Part shown: positions 11,731-21,217 of the stretch, piece by piece
Position numbering within the stretch: position 1 is the stretch's first letter
Layout: every line of letters starts with the position of its first letter
Assembly: GCA_032622095.1 (NCBI GenBank)
Contig: CP136067.1
Coordinates: forward strand, 137,643,990-137,707,989
Source: Siphonodentalium dalli
Taxonomy: Eukaryota > Mollusca > Scaphopoda > Gadilida > Siphonodentaliidae
Reading direction: 5' to 3'
Length of the DNA stretch: 64,000 bases
Notes under the pieces: generated by a model
The model's input: only the letters and a program-made list of their open reading frames with translations
Told to the model about the DNA's origin: nothing
Databases searched by the model: none
Position numbers and translations under genes: made by a program

Positions 11731-12160
11731 GCTGTATATGATGCCCAAAGCTCACCAGCATAATTTTGGACATCCTGGTCAGTCATGATATCATTTTCAA
11801 CATCATAGAATGAGGACAATGTTGTTGGCAATATGTTCTCATCCTCAGTTTCAGAAGAAGAGTCGGTGTCATCATCCAATGGAGGAATTGTAGTGAAGTA
11901 CGCTGCATTAGGGCATATGGACTTCAATTCTTTAACATCTCAACCGATGGAACTTCAGGCTCACTGTCGACACGAGTCACATCTTTCGGTCGTTTTCCTC
12001 GAATGGTCTCCTCAACTTCACACAGTGGAACATAATCTACCTACAAAGTAGAATTTCTCATCAATAATACAAATTCAAATAGACTGATGGAATCGCTTCT
12101 ATCTTTTTTGTTTTGCTCCCGTCATTGAGTTTTTAATAGATAACATTCAACTTCTTCCAG

Positions 12161-12331
12161 ATGGAGTTTTGTCGGTTGTACCAAGTGGCTTCTGGGAATG
12201 AAGATGTGACGGAGGAATGTTTGGAGGAGATGGTTCAGAATATCAGATGGTTCATGATGGCATCACATCTGTTCTGGGCGCTCTGGTCCGTCGTCCAGAT
12301 TAAAAGCTCACATATTGACTTCGACTATACA
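12161..12331 (+). CDS. Choline/ethanolamine kinase, penultimate coding exon
   Basis: 171 bp, 57 codons, phase 0 on both sides. The acceptor is cttcttccag and the donor gtaagt. The peptide carries MASHLFWALWSVVQIK followed by SSHIDFDY, matching the conserved C-terminal helix of choline and ethanolamine kinases (typically ASHFFWGLWSxxQA...IxFxY). These cytosolic enzymes phosphorylate choline or ethanolamine with ATP, the first step of the Kennedy pathway to phosphatidylcholine and phosphatidylethanolamine. The catalytic exons (Brenner motif, ATP loop) are not in the window and must lie upstream. From this end alone choline and ethanolamine kinase cannot be told apart. The YqaJ pseudogene lies antisense just upstream. 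Confidence 0.9.
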
Positions 12332-12347
12332 GTAAGTCTTACTTACC

Positions 12348-12859
12348 TTACTCGTATTGAAATACTATTTATTGCTCAATTTTAAATTCGTGCACCTTGG
12401 CCCGCGAATTCATAACTGACAAAATTATTTTCATAAAAACTTGGTATTCGATGGCAGTTTTGGTTCTTAATTGTTCCTGAATGTAGCTACATGTATAAAA
12501 ACAATCCAGATGTATATGTTTAGTGAGCAAATAATAACTGTTACGAATATGGTTGTGATGATAGTCATTTATACGATTCTTTGTCCAATAATAAATATAA
12601 TAGCTATCAAGATCATTAACATGAAATATATTGGACGATAGTTAAAAGTGATCACAACAACCATGTTAAATATTGCTCTTGGTAAGCTTGATTTCAGAAT
12701 TCACCAAGTTGTTTATCTTTATTACCCATGAACTTTTCTCTGACAATTCGCCATTTTGAACTTTTTGTGTCGTACTATTTTTCGCTCAGTTTTAGATTCA
12801 CGCAATGTGAGTCTGCGATAAATAGTATGTGTACTGTGTGAATTTAAATACGAGTAAGC
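12348..12859. mobile_element. Inverted-repeat element in the last kinase intron
   Basis: The left sequence ttactcgtattgaaatact and the right sequence with aatttaaatacgagtaag are an inverted pair, with a second inverted match of 'actatttat' inside. Ends and target duplication are too decayed to name a superfamily. It begins about 16 bp after the splice donor of the penultimate exon. Confidence 0.4.
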
Positions 12860-12984
12860 TATACTCCTTTGTTTACATCTTTGTTCTACAGGAAACACCT
12901 GTTTCGAAAATTCTGCTGCATAAAAATTGTGTTTTCTTGTTTCTGTTTTGTGGTTGTGGGAAGTGTAATATTATGAGATAATTT

Positions 12985-13155
12985 AAGATCCTTTTGTTAT
13001 ATATGATATAGAGGATATGAAATGAGTGTTTCTCTCATATGATATTTATGAAACGAGTCTTAGAATTTTCTGAAAACTGAAAATTCGTGACGAGTTTCAT
13101 AAATATCATATGAGAGAAACACGAATTACATATTCTATTTATCATATGACACCTA
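12985..13155. repeat. Long imperfect palindrome
   Basis: Arms 'tttctctcatatgatattta' (about 13031) and its complement 'aaatatcatatgagagaaac' (about 13102) enclose about 50 bp. Related arms ('cgaattacatattc', 'tttatc.tat') recur at 13360-13390, so this is part of a diverged repeat filling the intron. Confidence 0.7.
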
Positions 13156-13662
13156 TACATTGATTATGATGTCCAAAACGCACACAATCACTAAATAGCT
13201 ATATGACATCGGCAGCAAAAGGTTAATGTGACGTCACTTCATTGCACCGGAAGCCCAATTACACCTGGTGAACTAGCAGAAATAATATGCACGCGAAGAT
13301 ATAGTGCGCTATTCTGTTCTCAGTTTGTGACATTATATCGTATGTTTATTAGATAAATACGAATTACATATTCCATTTATCGTATAACAATGTCCAAAAC
13401 TATATATTTCAAGATTATAATTGCGAGAATTTCGGCATCGCGTTGATTGACGCGCACGAATTTGACCTGCATTTAGTTAGAGATGTGGCTCGGTCCAGGC
13501 TGCCATTCAGCCAATCAGAACACACTTTTTGTCAACAAACCAATCAAATTATCGGAAGGTGATATGAACTAGTAGTTCATATGAAATTGATTTATGACAT
13601 ACTTTCCAACGTAAATAATGATTGAGTCATATGATAAATATTTATATTAATTTCCCTTACAG

Positions 13663-13722
13663 GAGTACAGCCAGTGTCGGATGGACATTTACTACAAAAT
13701 GAAGCGCGAGTTACTAAACTGA
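13663..13722 (+). CDS. Choline/ethanolamine kinase, last coding exon with stop
   Basis: The acceptor is tttcccttacag. It joins in phase 0 to the exon at 12161-12331, so that IDFDYT continues into EYSQCRMDIYYKMKRELLN and TGA at 13720-13722. This is the position and length of the family's normal C-terminus (xxYAxxRFxxYFxxK). The phase and sequence fit make the exon very likely real despite its 60 bp. The 3' UTR starts at 13723. A TTAA-inserted palindromic element begins 71 bp after the stop and supplies the first AATAAA (14130-14135). Confidence 0.9.
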   Translation, partial: EYSQCRMDIYYKMKRELLN

Positions 13723-13837
13723 TGACATGCGTCAATCAAATCCATTCCGTGCCATCGAGGATCAATGTCTTCATTGTGTTCATGTGCTATTCTTAACCAT
13801 TTCATGAAGGGAGCTCTGCTTGTGCAGCACGAAGTGA

Positions 13838-14178
13838 TACTGTACACTAAATCTGGTCATTTATGGGACATCGCACTTTATAACTCAACAGAATATATGC
13901 AACAAATGAATGAATTTGAGCCATGGATGAGTGCAAAATACACTCATGTGCTCCTCTATGAACAATATAAACAACATGGCAATTATAATGAAAATGAATT
14001 ATGACTCCAGTCATAAACTCATTTTCGTTATAACTACCATGTTGTTTGTATTGTTCATACAGTAAATTAGTGTATTTTGCACTCATCCATGGCTCAAATT
14101 CATTCATTTGTTGCATACATTCTGTTGAGAATAAAAGGAGATGGTCCAAAAATGGCCAGATTTAGTGTACAGTACCCC
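13838..14178. repeat. Long palindrome of about 340 bp
   Basis: The left arm starts 'gatactgtacactaaatctgg' and the right arm ends 'ccagatttagtgtacagtac'. Inside, 'gaatttgagccatggatgag' and 'ctcatccatggctcaaattc', then 'caacatggcaattataa' and 'ttataactaccatgttg', are also paired. Transcribed RNA would fold into one long, nearly perfect hairpin. AATAAA at 14130-14135 is in the right arm. Confidence 0.9.
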
Positions 14179-14339
14179 TTTAAAGATCCTGTTTACAGTG
14201 CGTTCTCTTATATATGCGAGTTTCCTATAGGGAGCGTTTCATATATAAGAGAATGCACTGGGTTACATGGTCCAGGTAAATTTTGTTTGGCCAATGTATT
14301 CCCTTATATATTCAAGGCTTCCTACAGGAGACTCACATA

Positions 14340-14551
14340 CAGTAATGCCCTAAGTATCGACCTCTTAACCAAAGCAGAATTATGGGTAACTTTTCAGGAT
14401 TTAGTCGGAAATATGGCTTGTTGCCATTCATCGGAAAGCTCTCCCCGAGAGCTTTCCGATGAATGGCAAGAAGCCATATTTCCGACTAAATCCTGAAAAT
14501 TTACCCATAATTCTGCTTTGGTTAAGAGGTTGATTACTTAGGGCATTACTG
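14340..14551. mobile_element. Tc1/mariner-like palindromic MITE (CAGTAATGC family), 212 bp
   Basis: Flanked by TA. The ends are CAGTAATGCCC and GGGCATTACTG, and almost the whole length is one palindrome with 'gaaagctctccccgagagctttc' at the centre. Copy-specific variants (e.g. ccaaagcag) appear in both arms. Confidence 0.85.
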
Positions 14552-14601
14552 TATATATGAGAATGCATTGGCACAGTAAGCTCCAGTCATGGAAAGGTTA
14601 A

Positions 14602-15153
14602 AGGTACACAATCTGATTCGATGGTCCCTGTATCATCAGATTCCAACAACAACATTTCTTCAAATGACGCTTTAGTTATCAGAATTTATTAATTACCAAA
14701 AAATAATGCGAACCACTGTTAACTTTAGTATAAAATTTTCTAAAACGTGTTATATATCAACATTTTGTTCAATGCAATTTGGTATCGAGAGTATGTCGGT
14801 CGGCTCGTCAAATATTTGCTATGCCACCAATTATTCCAGGTTGTGAAAAATAACAGATTAAAAATATTGTTATCACTTTGGGCTTTGATGTGTGGCTTCC
14901 TCGACTCAAATTATATATTTTTTACCCCCGAAGCCAAAGAAATAGTAAGTTAAGAGCATTAATTCGGATTATGTATCTTTTAACAAGTTCACCAGCGTAT
15001 TTTGCATCAAAGTTTTTTTTATTTTTAACAAAAAAAAAAAAAACATTGATATCCCCAATCTCCCAGACCATTGAGGGTTGTGTGAGAATCTTGCCGCCAT
15101 TTTCTAGCAAATTATGACATATGTTCCCGGCCCCGTAATTGGATTGAGGGACA
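14602..15153. other. No gene seen
   Basis: AT-rich sequence with a poly-A run at 15030-15043. Words such as 'gacttgaa' / 'ttacccccgaagccaaagaaatag' near 14924-14944 recur at 30336-30357 and, inverted, at 30130-30155, so part of this is dispersed repeat. No exon supported. Confidence 0.5.
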
Positions 15154-15154
15154 T

Positions 15155-15535
15155 ATACTGTAATATCCTAAATAATCGACCCCTTAACCACAGCAGAATT
15201 ATGGGCAACTTTTCAGGATTTAGTCGGAAATATGGCAACAAGCCATATCTCAGACTAAATCCTGAAAAGTTACCCATAATTCTGCTGTGGTTAAGGGGTC
15301 GATTATTTAGAGCATTACTGTACAGTAATATCCTAAATAATCGACCCCTAAACTACAGCAGAATTATGGGAAATTTTTCAGGATTTAGTCTGAGATATGG
15401 CTTGCTGCCATTCAACGGCTTGGTCTCGGTGAGAGCTTTCCGATGAATGGCAACAAGCCATATTTCCAACTAAATCCTGAAAAATTTCCCATAATTCTAC
15501 ATTGGTCAAAGGGTCATATACTTTGGGCATTACTG
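15155..15535. mobile_element. Two CAGTAATGC-family MITEs sharing one TA
   Basis: The first copy (about 15155-15320) ends ...gcattactg and the second (15323-15535) begins cagtaatatcc, with a single TA (15321-15322) between. Both are palindromes with the 'ccacagcagaattatgggnaa' arm. A tandem insertion at the terminal TA of an existing copy explains the arrangement. Confidence 0.8.
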
Positions 15536-15632
15536 TACTATGCTTGGCATACACTTTGTTAAGTTATGTTGTTGTTATAACTGGTGGCACGGAGCCCTGA
15601 ATATTTCTTCCATTGTGTTTAATTACATGAAC

Positions 15633-16091
15633 TTAAAGGCCCACTTAATTTTCGGGTCACCAATTATTTTTTTTATAGTGACTTGGTATACGGTTTTAAT
15701 AACAATCTATGCCATAAAATATGATTAAAATGATATAATTCACCACTATTTGAAGCATCTGTGTCTCCGAAGATGCCCACAGATGAATAGAAGACTTCCC
15801 CCCTCTGTCACCCAGAATGCAACAGAATTCAAACTTTTTCAATGGAAGGGGAAGAACTCTATCTTTAATATATAGAGTTATTCCCCCTGCATTGAAAATA
15901 ATACTGATTTTTACTTCATTTTTGATGACAAAACGCGTTGGCAACTCAACAAAAACAACATGTCCACAGTTTATTCGACCAGATAAGTTGATAATACAAT
16001 GTTTTGGAGCTTCCTCTTTCAAATGGTATATAATATGGCATATATTTTATTTAATGTTATCTGGGGGTTCGAAAATTAAGTGGGCCTTTAA
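15633..16091. mobile_element. TTAA-flanked element with AGGCCCACTTAATTTTCG ends
   Basis: It starts TTAAAGGCCCACTTAATTTT and ends AAAATTAAGTGGGCCTTTAA, a precise inverted repeat. An internal inverted pair around 'ctatctttaatatatagagttattcccc' lies near 15855-15895. Other copies: 24767-25225, 38191-38656, 45424-45920 and the split copy 52808/60694. No coding capacity. Confidence 0.85.
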
Positions 16092-16790
16092 AGGCACACA
16101 AGACCTTCAAAATGGGTTAATGTTAAATTAAATGTTATTTTTTTTTAAAGTCTGTAAAGCAACTATCATCAACAAGTACAGTAATGCTCTAATTAATCTA
16201 CCTCTTAACCACTGCAGAATTATGGGTAACTTTTCAGGATTTAGTCGGAAATATGGCTTGTTGCCATTCATCGGAAAGCTCTCGGCGAGAGCTTTCCTAT
16301 AAATGGCAACAAGTCATATTTCCGACTAAATCCTGAAAAGTTACCCATAATTCTGCTGTGGTTAAGAGGTAGATTAATTAGAGCATTACTGTACATCACT
16401 CTACATGTGAAAATAGATTGTTATGTAAACATTACTGTTACAGTGGCATTACCAGTTAGTCTAGTACGATACCAACGTTTGATATAATCTTGACGGTAAA
16501 CATTGGAAAGGGTCAAAGCATTGAAAAATTGTTCTGAAAATCATATTTTTACTAAAATATTTGAACTTACTTTGCGATAAGCTATATTTATTGACAAACT
16601 ACTGTAACAGTTTTCTTTACATAACAATAGTTTCATCACATGAAATTTAGTTATTTGAGAGCTACGTGTATCAATAATTAATATTAGAATGAAGTTGTTC
16701 TATTTTCCCATCTTCTTGGTGATGACTTTTTTTCAGACTTTTATAATTTTTTCAAATCCACCCACTGCGAAGGCCTTGAGTTCCGTGAAA
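16088..16790. mobile_element. Degraded TTAAAGGCAC-end element, sharing TTAA with its neighbour
   Basis: The left end TTAAAGGCACACAAGACCTTC starts at the last TTAA of the preceding element. The right side 'ccacccactgcgaaggcctt' (16758-16778) matches in inverted sense the end of the better copy at 38994-39649. The right terminus is lost. A CAGTAATGC MITE (16179-16391) is nested inside. Confidence 0.5.
16179..16391. mobile_element. CAGTAATGC-family MITE, 213 bp
   Basis: TA-flanked full palindrome. Its arms carry 'gctctaattaatctacctc' on the left and the exact complement on the right, a variant not shared by most other copies in the window. Confidence 0.9.
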
Positions 16791-17046
16791 ACCATAATAC
16801 ATAATATGTACTAGTATAATAATAAATTTATTCTGATTTCTTATAATTACTGTCCATTTCAATGTTCATATGCTACTTTTTTACTCAATTCTTTCCTTTA
16901 ATTGAGGTGATGGATGAAATATTAGGGAGTTTTAGATTAAAAACTTTTAAAATCAAACTTTAGGTGCGGTCATCAACCAATGTCAGATAATGCATGCGAT
17001 TGCCAGATGTTTTCATTTACATGTACAATACATCTAGTGGAGTACA

Positions 17047-17590
17047 TGTGGAGCTCCATGATCCAGTGGTTAACCCTTTACCCAACAGAAGGGCCCTGTG
17101 CCAATGCATTCTCTTATATATGCGAGTCGACCATAGGTTGCCTCGCATATATAAGAGAATGCATTGGCTTAACACATTACAAATTATAAAATTGTTAAAG
17201 AATGTAAGAAAAAATGGTAAAAAGTGTTAAAAAAAGATTTTTTTTAGGCCAATGCATTCTCTTATATATGCGAGGCGACCTATGGTCGACTCGCATATAT
17301 AAGAGAATGCATTGGCACAGGGCATAACTGTAACTATCACAATGTGGTCAAGGAGCCGGTTCCAATGATATCCATATTTGTATGGTTCTATTGAGACAGA
17401 CCGAAGATATTTTAGGCTGTTGAAGCTTTATTTGGCCGTTTTGTTGGGTAAAGGGTTAACGCATCAGACTTGTCTTTGCCGTCACCACAGTGAGATAAGT
17501 TCACAGCCCGCCACTGGTCTAATGAGAGTTTCACACAGCAGTGGCTTGGCCAAATTGATCGACATGTAATATGTACACTATTCAAATTTC
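17047..17590 (+). repeat. tRNA-like SINE fragment, split by a TTAA element
   Basis: 'ccagtggttaa' (17063-17073) and 'cgcatcagacttgtctttgc' (17460 onward) together match the copy at 24262-24352, which begins ggtccagtggttagcgcgtc, a tRNA-like A-box region. The body 'actggtctaatgagagtttcacacagcagtggcttg' is shared with the other copy. The MITE sits exactly in the A-box-like part. B-box and tail are too diverged to be sure of the tRNA origin. Confidence 0.5.
17070..17459. mobile_element. TTAA/CCCTTTACCCAACA element with two internal hairpins
   Basis: Ends TTAACCCTTTACCCAACA and its exact inverse TGTTGGGTAAAGGGTTAA-like terminus (ttgttgggtaaagggttaa). TTAA plus CCCTTT ends are piggyBac-like. Inside, two hairpins of about 68 bp with arms 'ccaatgcattctcttatata' (17101-17166 and 17248-17316) are reverse complements of each other. 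Sister copies: 21563-21908, 23356-23733, 26361-26751, 37815-38194. Confidence 0.9.
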
Positions 17591-17765
17591 GCGCCAAGTT
17601 ATAACCCTTGATATAATCATGGTCGCTCGTACTGTGTCTGCTTCACCCCACCCATGTGTTGAAAGGGTACCTCATTATAGCCACATTGTGACTACCTCCC
17701 CCTGTCGATGGTAGATGGTTACTGAGTGTTCAAGCTCTTCAGGCGATCACAATCATTGTCTGACC

Positions 17766-17893
17766 GACTCTTTAACCACAGCAGAATTATGGGTAACTTA
17801 TCAGGATTTAGTCGGAAATATGGCTTGTTGCCATTCATCGGAAAGCTCTCGGGGAGAGCTTTCCGATGAATGGCAACAAGCCATATTTTAGAT
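17766..17893. mobile_element. Truncated CAGTAATGC-family MITE
   Basis: Left arm from 'ctctttaaccacagcagaat' through the central 'ctctcggggagag' and about 30 bp of the right arm. Both ends are missing. Confidence 0.8.
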
Positions 17894-18065
17894 AGATGAT
17901 GATGCCCGAAGTTTGAAGTTCTCTCTATTGAAGTGTCTTAATTTTCTGCATTGATGTTATCATTTTGTGTCTTGAACGATGACTGAAGATTAAGAGTTAT
18001 CTCATACTTTTTGCATGCTACTGAATGGGAGTTGGTGACAGTCAACATGTTAATGTGTAGTTTTC

Positions 18066-18445
18066 TTAAAGTTATGTGAAACACTCGGGTAGGGTGATCA
18101 AATAGAAATTAAGAATAATCTTGCTCAAAGTAGTTATTTGTTATGGATATTAATCCAAATTGACGATACACACCGTCATTCTTATATATTAATTAAATGC
18201 AATGACTCTTGATGGCGAAATCATTTGTGTTAGATTATCACCGATAGATGCATCCGAATCGAGATGTAAATATTTACAATTGGGCGTAGTTCAGACGATG
18301 TTTTCTATGGAATGGTATGGTTGATTTCTTTGAAATTTTTGGGGATGTTAGTAGAATGCTACATTCCCTGGGTTTGCATAGCACCTGAGTACTAACTTAT
18401 CAATTTCACGCACCCGAACAAGTCCATAATATCTCTTTAAATTTA
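18066..18445. repeat. Dispersed repeat, copy 1 of a 370-bp family
   Basis: Collinear with 61741-62113 in the same orientation: shared words include 'gtgaaacactc', 'gggtgatcaaatagaaat', 'ttaattaaatgcaatgactc', 'gttcagacgatgttttctat' and 'gtccataatat'. Both copies are bounded by TTAA near each end. No coding signal. Confidence 0.85.
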
Positions 18446-18550
18446 ACTTTAGATGCAGCATAGTTATCATTCTTTCTACATATACTTAACTATATGTTAT
18501 AAAATTCATTCACAGAAAAGAATTTACATAGCTTGCATTTTTCACAGAAT

Positions 18551-18791
18551 TTAACCTTTCTATGATAAATGGATTCTCCCAGTCATTTGAAAAGTTTACA
18601 TCGGTACAGTCTATTATTCATGTTAAGGTGATAAAAGAATACAACAGATGAATAAAAGTGCAGAAGGAGCCCTATTTATATTGAGGGAAATGTTTATATA
18701 ATTTGTTCAACAATGTTTGTTGAACTTATTATCTGAACATTTCCTATGGGATTACTACTCATCAATGATAATTTAGTATATAAACAGTTAA
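18551..18791. mobile_element. Diverged TTAA element of the TTCTATACTAAAT family
   Basis: It begins TTAACCTTTCTATGATAAAT and ends with 'atttagtatataaacagttaa'. It contains 'gaacttattatctgaacatt', shared with 23730-23978, 33100-33340 and 40070-40351. It shares its last TTAA (18788-18791) with the next element. Confidence 0.6.
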
Positions 18792-18905
18792 CCCTTTCAG
18801 TCCAAATTTTGTATCAACCCATATTTCCTTGATCATTTTTCAAATTTATAGATTATAATAATGTGATATATTGATGGAAAGAGCTATTTGGAAGCGTTAA
18901 TTCAG
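18788..18905. mobile_element. Half of a TTAACCCTTTCAGT-family hairpin element
   Basis: Starts TTAACCCTTTCAGTCC and continues with 'tatcaacccatatttccttg' as in 29768-29967. The right arm is missing. Confidence 0.7.
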
Positions 18906-19463
18906 ATTATGAATCTTTAATATTGATTATATTTCGAATGTTTTATTATAAAATGAGGTGATTAAATGGAACACTTTATTGTTCTATTTTTACAACAGAC
19001 CAGTCAGGCGATACCATTAGGGTGTTCCAATACCTATGCTCTGAACGTCAACTGTCCCAGATTGATTGCTTTGTATTGTTTTATTACATAATTATAAGAG
19101 ATAATGAGTCTAATTAACGTTTATTTGTGACAAAATTACACAATCAAATTTCTGGTCTCTATTAACAGTAACCATTATTGTTCGTTAGCTAAACAACCAC
19201 ACATTTTAGACCAGAAAATATTCGAAGCTTTTCCGGACAGGGGTCTTCAATCATACCTAATTATACCCCGGTAACTATATTACACATGCTTACAAAGAGA
19301 TAGACCATCTTTAATAATTATATAACTCATTTATATCCAATATCACAATTGTCACCACTTTATTGAATATCCAGTTTGTTATCTATTCATATGTTTAAAC
19401 AGATCGTTAAGTTGTTTTTATTCTTCAGCATGTTGCATTGATGTTTGTATTAATGATTTGTCA

Positions 19464-19696
19464 GTATTTTGAGCCAGCTCATGAAACAGCCTGATTATAA
19501 GTGTTCAGTCCACAGTCTATTAAAACAGGACTCGAAACAGCTTCGCAGTAAAGAGTCTGAAGAAAATGAGTGGGTTTTCCATTACCCCCCAGCAAGCATT
19601 ACGTCGGTGTCAACCTATCACAACATCTATCAGCAATACAGTCATTCAGGCAATTGTCGGAATTCCTACACCGTGGTGGATTCGCCACATAGCTAA
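19464..19696 (+). CDS. Candidate 3'-terminal exon of an unidentified gene
   Basis: After a gatttgtcag acceptor-like sequence an open frame runs to TAG at 19694-19696 and reads about 77 residues, including DYKCSVHSLLKQDSKQLRSK, ENEWVFHYPPASITSV and STYHNIYQQYSHSGNC. The composition (charged linker, then Ser/Tyr-rich tail) looks like a real cytoplasmic tail rather than chance AT-rich sequence, and it does not belong to any repeat in the window. AATAAA occurs at about 19705, directly after the stop. I do not recognise the protein. No partner exon could be joined with confidence, so this remains a candidate. It could also be a chance ORF. Confidence 0.35.
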
Positions 19697-19959
19697 ACAT
19701 AGAACAATAAATGTTCTGTCACATCGATAAATTCACACAAAATTAAAGATTACAGCAGCTAATTAAACAGTAAAGGCGTATGCGAAGAGTCCTAATTGAC
19801 CAATACTACCTAGCAAGGAGAATAGAAGTACGTATTCTAAGAATCTCAACAGATAACGGTAGATATAAAGGACATTCGTAAATCTATTTGTGCTCTGTGA
19901 TGTCATGCTGCATGGATCACATGTAGAAGTTATTTACAGCGATGGTAATGTGACACAGA

Positions 19960-20300
19960 GCTAAATTCACCAGACTCTGTACTGCGATGCAGCTCCAGTC
20001 TTGTTTTTATCAGACTGTCAGTCCTTCCCACGAGGAATCAGCGAGAGCACTTACTTGCTCTCGCAATTCAGAAGACGGGTGTAATTGCGCCCATAATGTA
20101 ATTGTAAGTTGTGTTTTTCTTAAACAAAATGTCAATATGGGATAGACCTATGTCCAGTTACACTTTCACATGCCTATAATTTAACTGAGATGGGAAAGGT
20201 TCCAAATATACCTTTAAATAGATTAATATTGAATCAACGATTACAGTCACCATAAGCATTTTTATAAGAGGGACGAGTGCGAATTTTAGCACCCGTGAAG
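19960..20300 (-). repeat. Dispersed repeat shared with 44120-44395 and 48660-48860
   Basis: Words 'gggatagacctatgtc', 'gtttttcttaaacaaaatgtc' and 'agggacgagtgcgaattttagcac' occur here. Their complements occur in reverse order at 44120-44300, and part of them at 48715-48790. Probably an unclassified transposon. Confidence 0.7.
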
Positions 20301-20554
20301 TAAAAATTATGCATCTCTATGCGGGGTAGCGTCACTAAATTCACCCTCTGGGGACCTCATTCTGCAAATGACAGACATACTAAACTCAGGCTTGGAAAAC
20401 TGGCTCATGAAATTTCAGTTATCTTGTCAGATAAGCTGTGTGATTTTTCACCTATTAGTTGGGGACTAGTCAAAGCTTTATCTTTCAGTGTCTGCCAATT
20501 CTCGCATGCTTCCCATTTCTTTAAGGATGTTGTGTTTATTTATAGGGAAATAAT

Positions 20555-21217
20555 GTCGCATCAGTGCTATAAGGTCGTAACTCCATTTTGGCGGGAAATG
20601 AGTATCTGATATCATTCGAATTGTGAGAAAATTCCAGTGACACAAATGTCGTATCTCCAGCGATCTTCACAATTATTCGTGCTTTTAGGTCGTATGTCCA
20701 ACAGCAGCCAATCGGATGCTTCAGGTTGTCCACGTGACTTCTGTTTTGTGTTTGTAAATTCTCAAATGTGTGCTATATGGTCGTATCTCCATGTTAGTCA
20801 CGTGATCATTTGTTGATTTAAATTTTGTGATTGTTCCACAAATTTCTGTATGATGATGCACATGAGTGAATATTCATAATGTAGAATAGGCACTTTTTAG
20901 TTCATAGACACATGCGATTGCCACCATATTTAGCTTAATCTGTATTTATTAGCACAACTTCCTTATAGCACGGAAACCAATCGTCGTTGGCATACGCAAA
21001 AGGGCATATCTCCAAACAAGTTATTGCTTTTTAAAAGAAAACGAGGGAGTAAACAGATATGTGGTTCAATGGACAGCTAATGTCAGTTTTCATTGGGATA
21101 AATACAACAATACGTCATGCTTTGTCAACATTATGAGAAATGTTGTCAGAAAACTTCAACCTTCATTTTCTCGGAAAGTTGAAAATGTGAGTTACGACCT
21201 TATAGCACTGACGCGAC
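20555..21217. mobile_element. TIR element with TATAAGGTCGTAACTC ends, 663 bp
   Basis: Left end GTCGCATCAGTGCTATAAGG and right end CCTTATAGCACTGACGCGAC are inverted partners over about 29 bp. The motif 'GGTCGTATCTCC' or a variant is repeated near the left side (20573, 20648, 20688, 20782), resembling sub-terminal binding repeats. No clear target duplication and no coding sequence. Confidence 0.75.

Larger units (their letters stand above)
9659..12040 (-). pseudogene. YqaJ-type exonuclease with C-terminal PHD finger, inactivated
   Basis: Reading down the - strand, one exon begins at 12040 after a ctttgtag acceptor, with an acidic/serine-rich N-part (DDDTDSSSETEDEN). The YqaJ nuclease domain follows: RWYEHRVGRITAS (about 10450), AVSWGVDIE (about 10320), GCSPDGV (about 10190) and GVLEIKCPIKH (about 10135), the catalytic acid and Lys motifs of this fold. 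Then comes a PHD finger at 9659-9800 (CLCEQA... CSNEDCPTVWFHWPC ... WFCPQC). The last codon is just before 9659. Lesions: a one-base frameshift near 11928, a 1193-bp hAT insertion, TAG at 10280-10282 and TGA at 10205-10207. YqaJ proteins of animals are multicopy and transposon-like; the phage members act in recombination. It lies antisense, within the choline kinase gene, 120 bp before its penultimate exon. Confidence 0.8.
13793..14601. mobile_element. TTAA-flanked palindromic element in the kinase 3' UTR, with nested elements
   Basis: It runs from TTAACCATTTCATGAAGGGA to ...TCATGGAAAGGTTAA. Sister copies at 33579-33841 and 37633-37797 share 'ttcatgaagggagctgcgct' ends and the 'gctccagtcatgg' right end. 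TTAA duplication and CCxTTT ends are piggyBac-like. Inside: a long palindrome (13838-14178), an AT-rich hairpin with 'ttctcttatatatgcgag' arms (14197-14262), and a TA-inserted MITE (14340-14551). Confidence 0.7.

Noticed and set aside
15114-15446. 110-codon frame on the + strand
   Set aside because: Reads through two palindromic MITEs. The same peptide words appear at every copy of that family.
17105-17316. TATATAAG words as core promoters
   Set aside because: They are part of hairpin arms repeated in many elements. No coding sequence follows. Kept only as a speculation in the hairpin finding.
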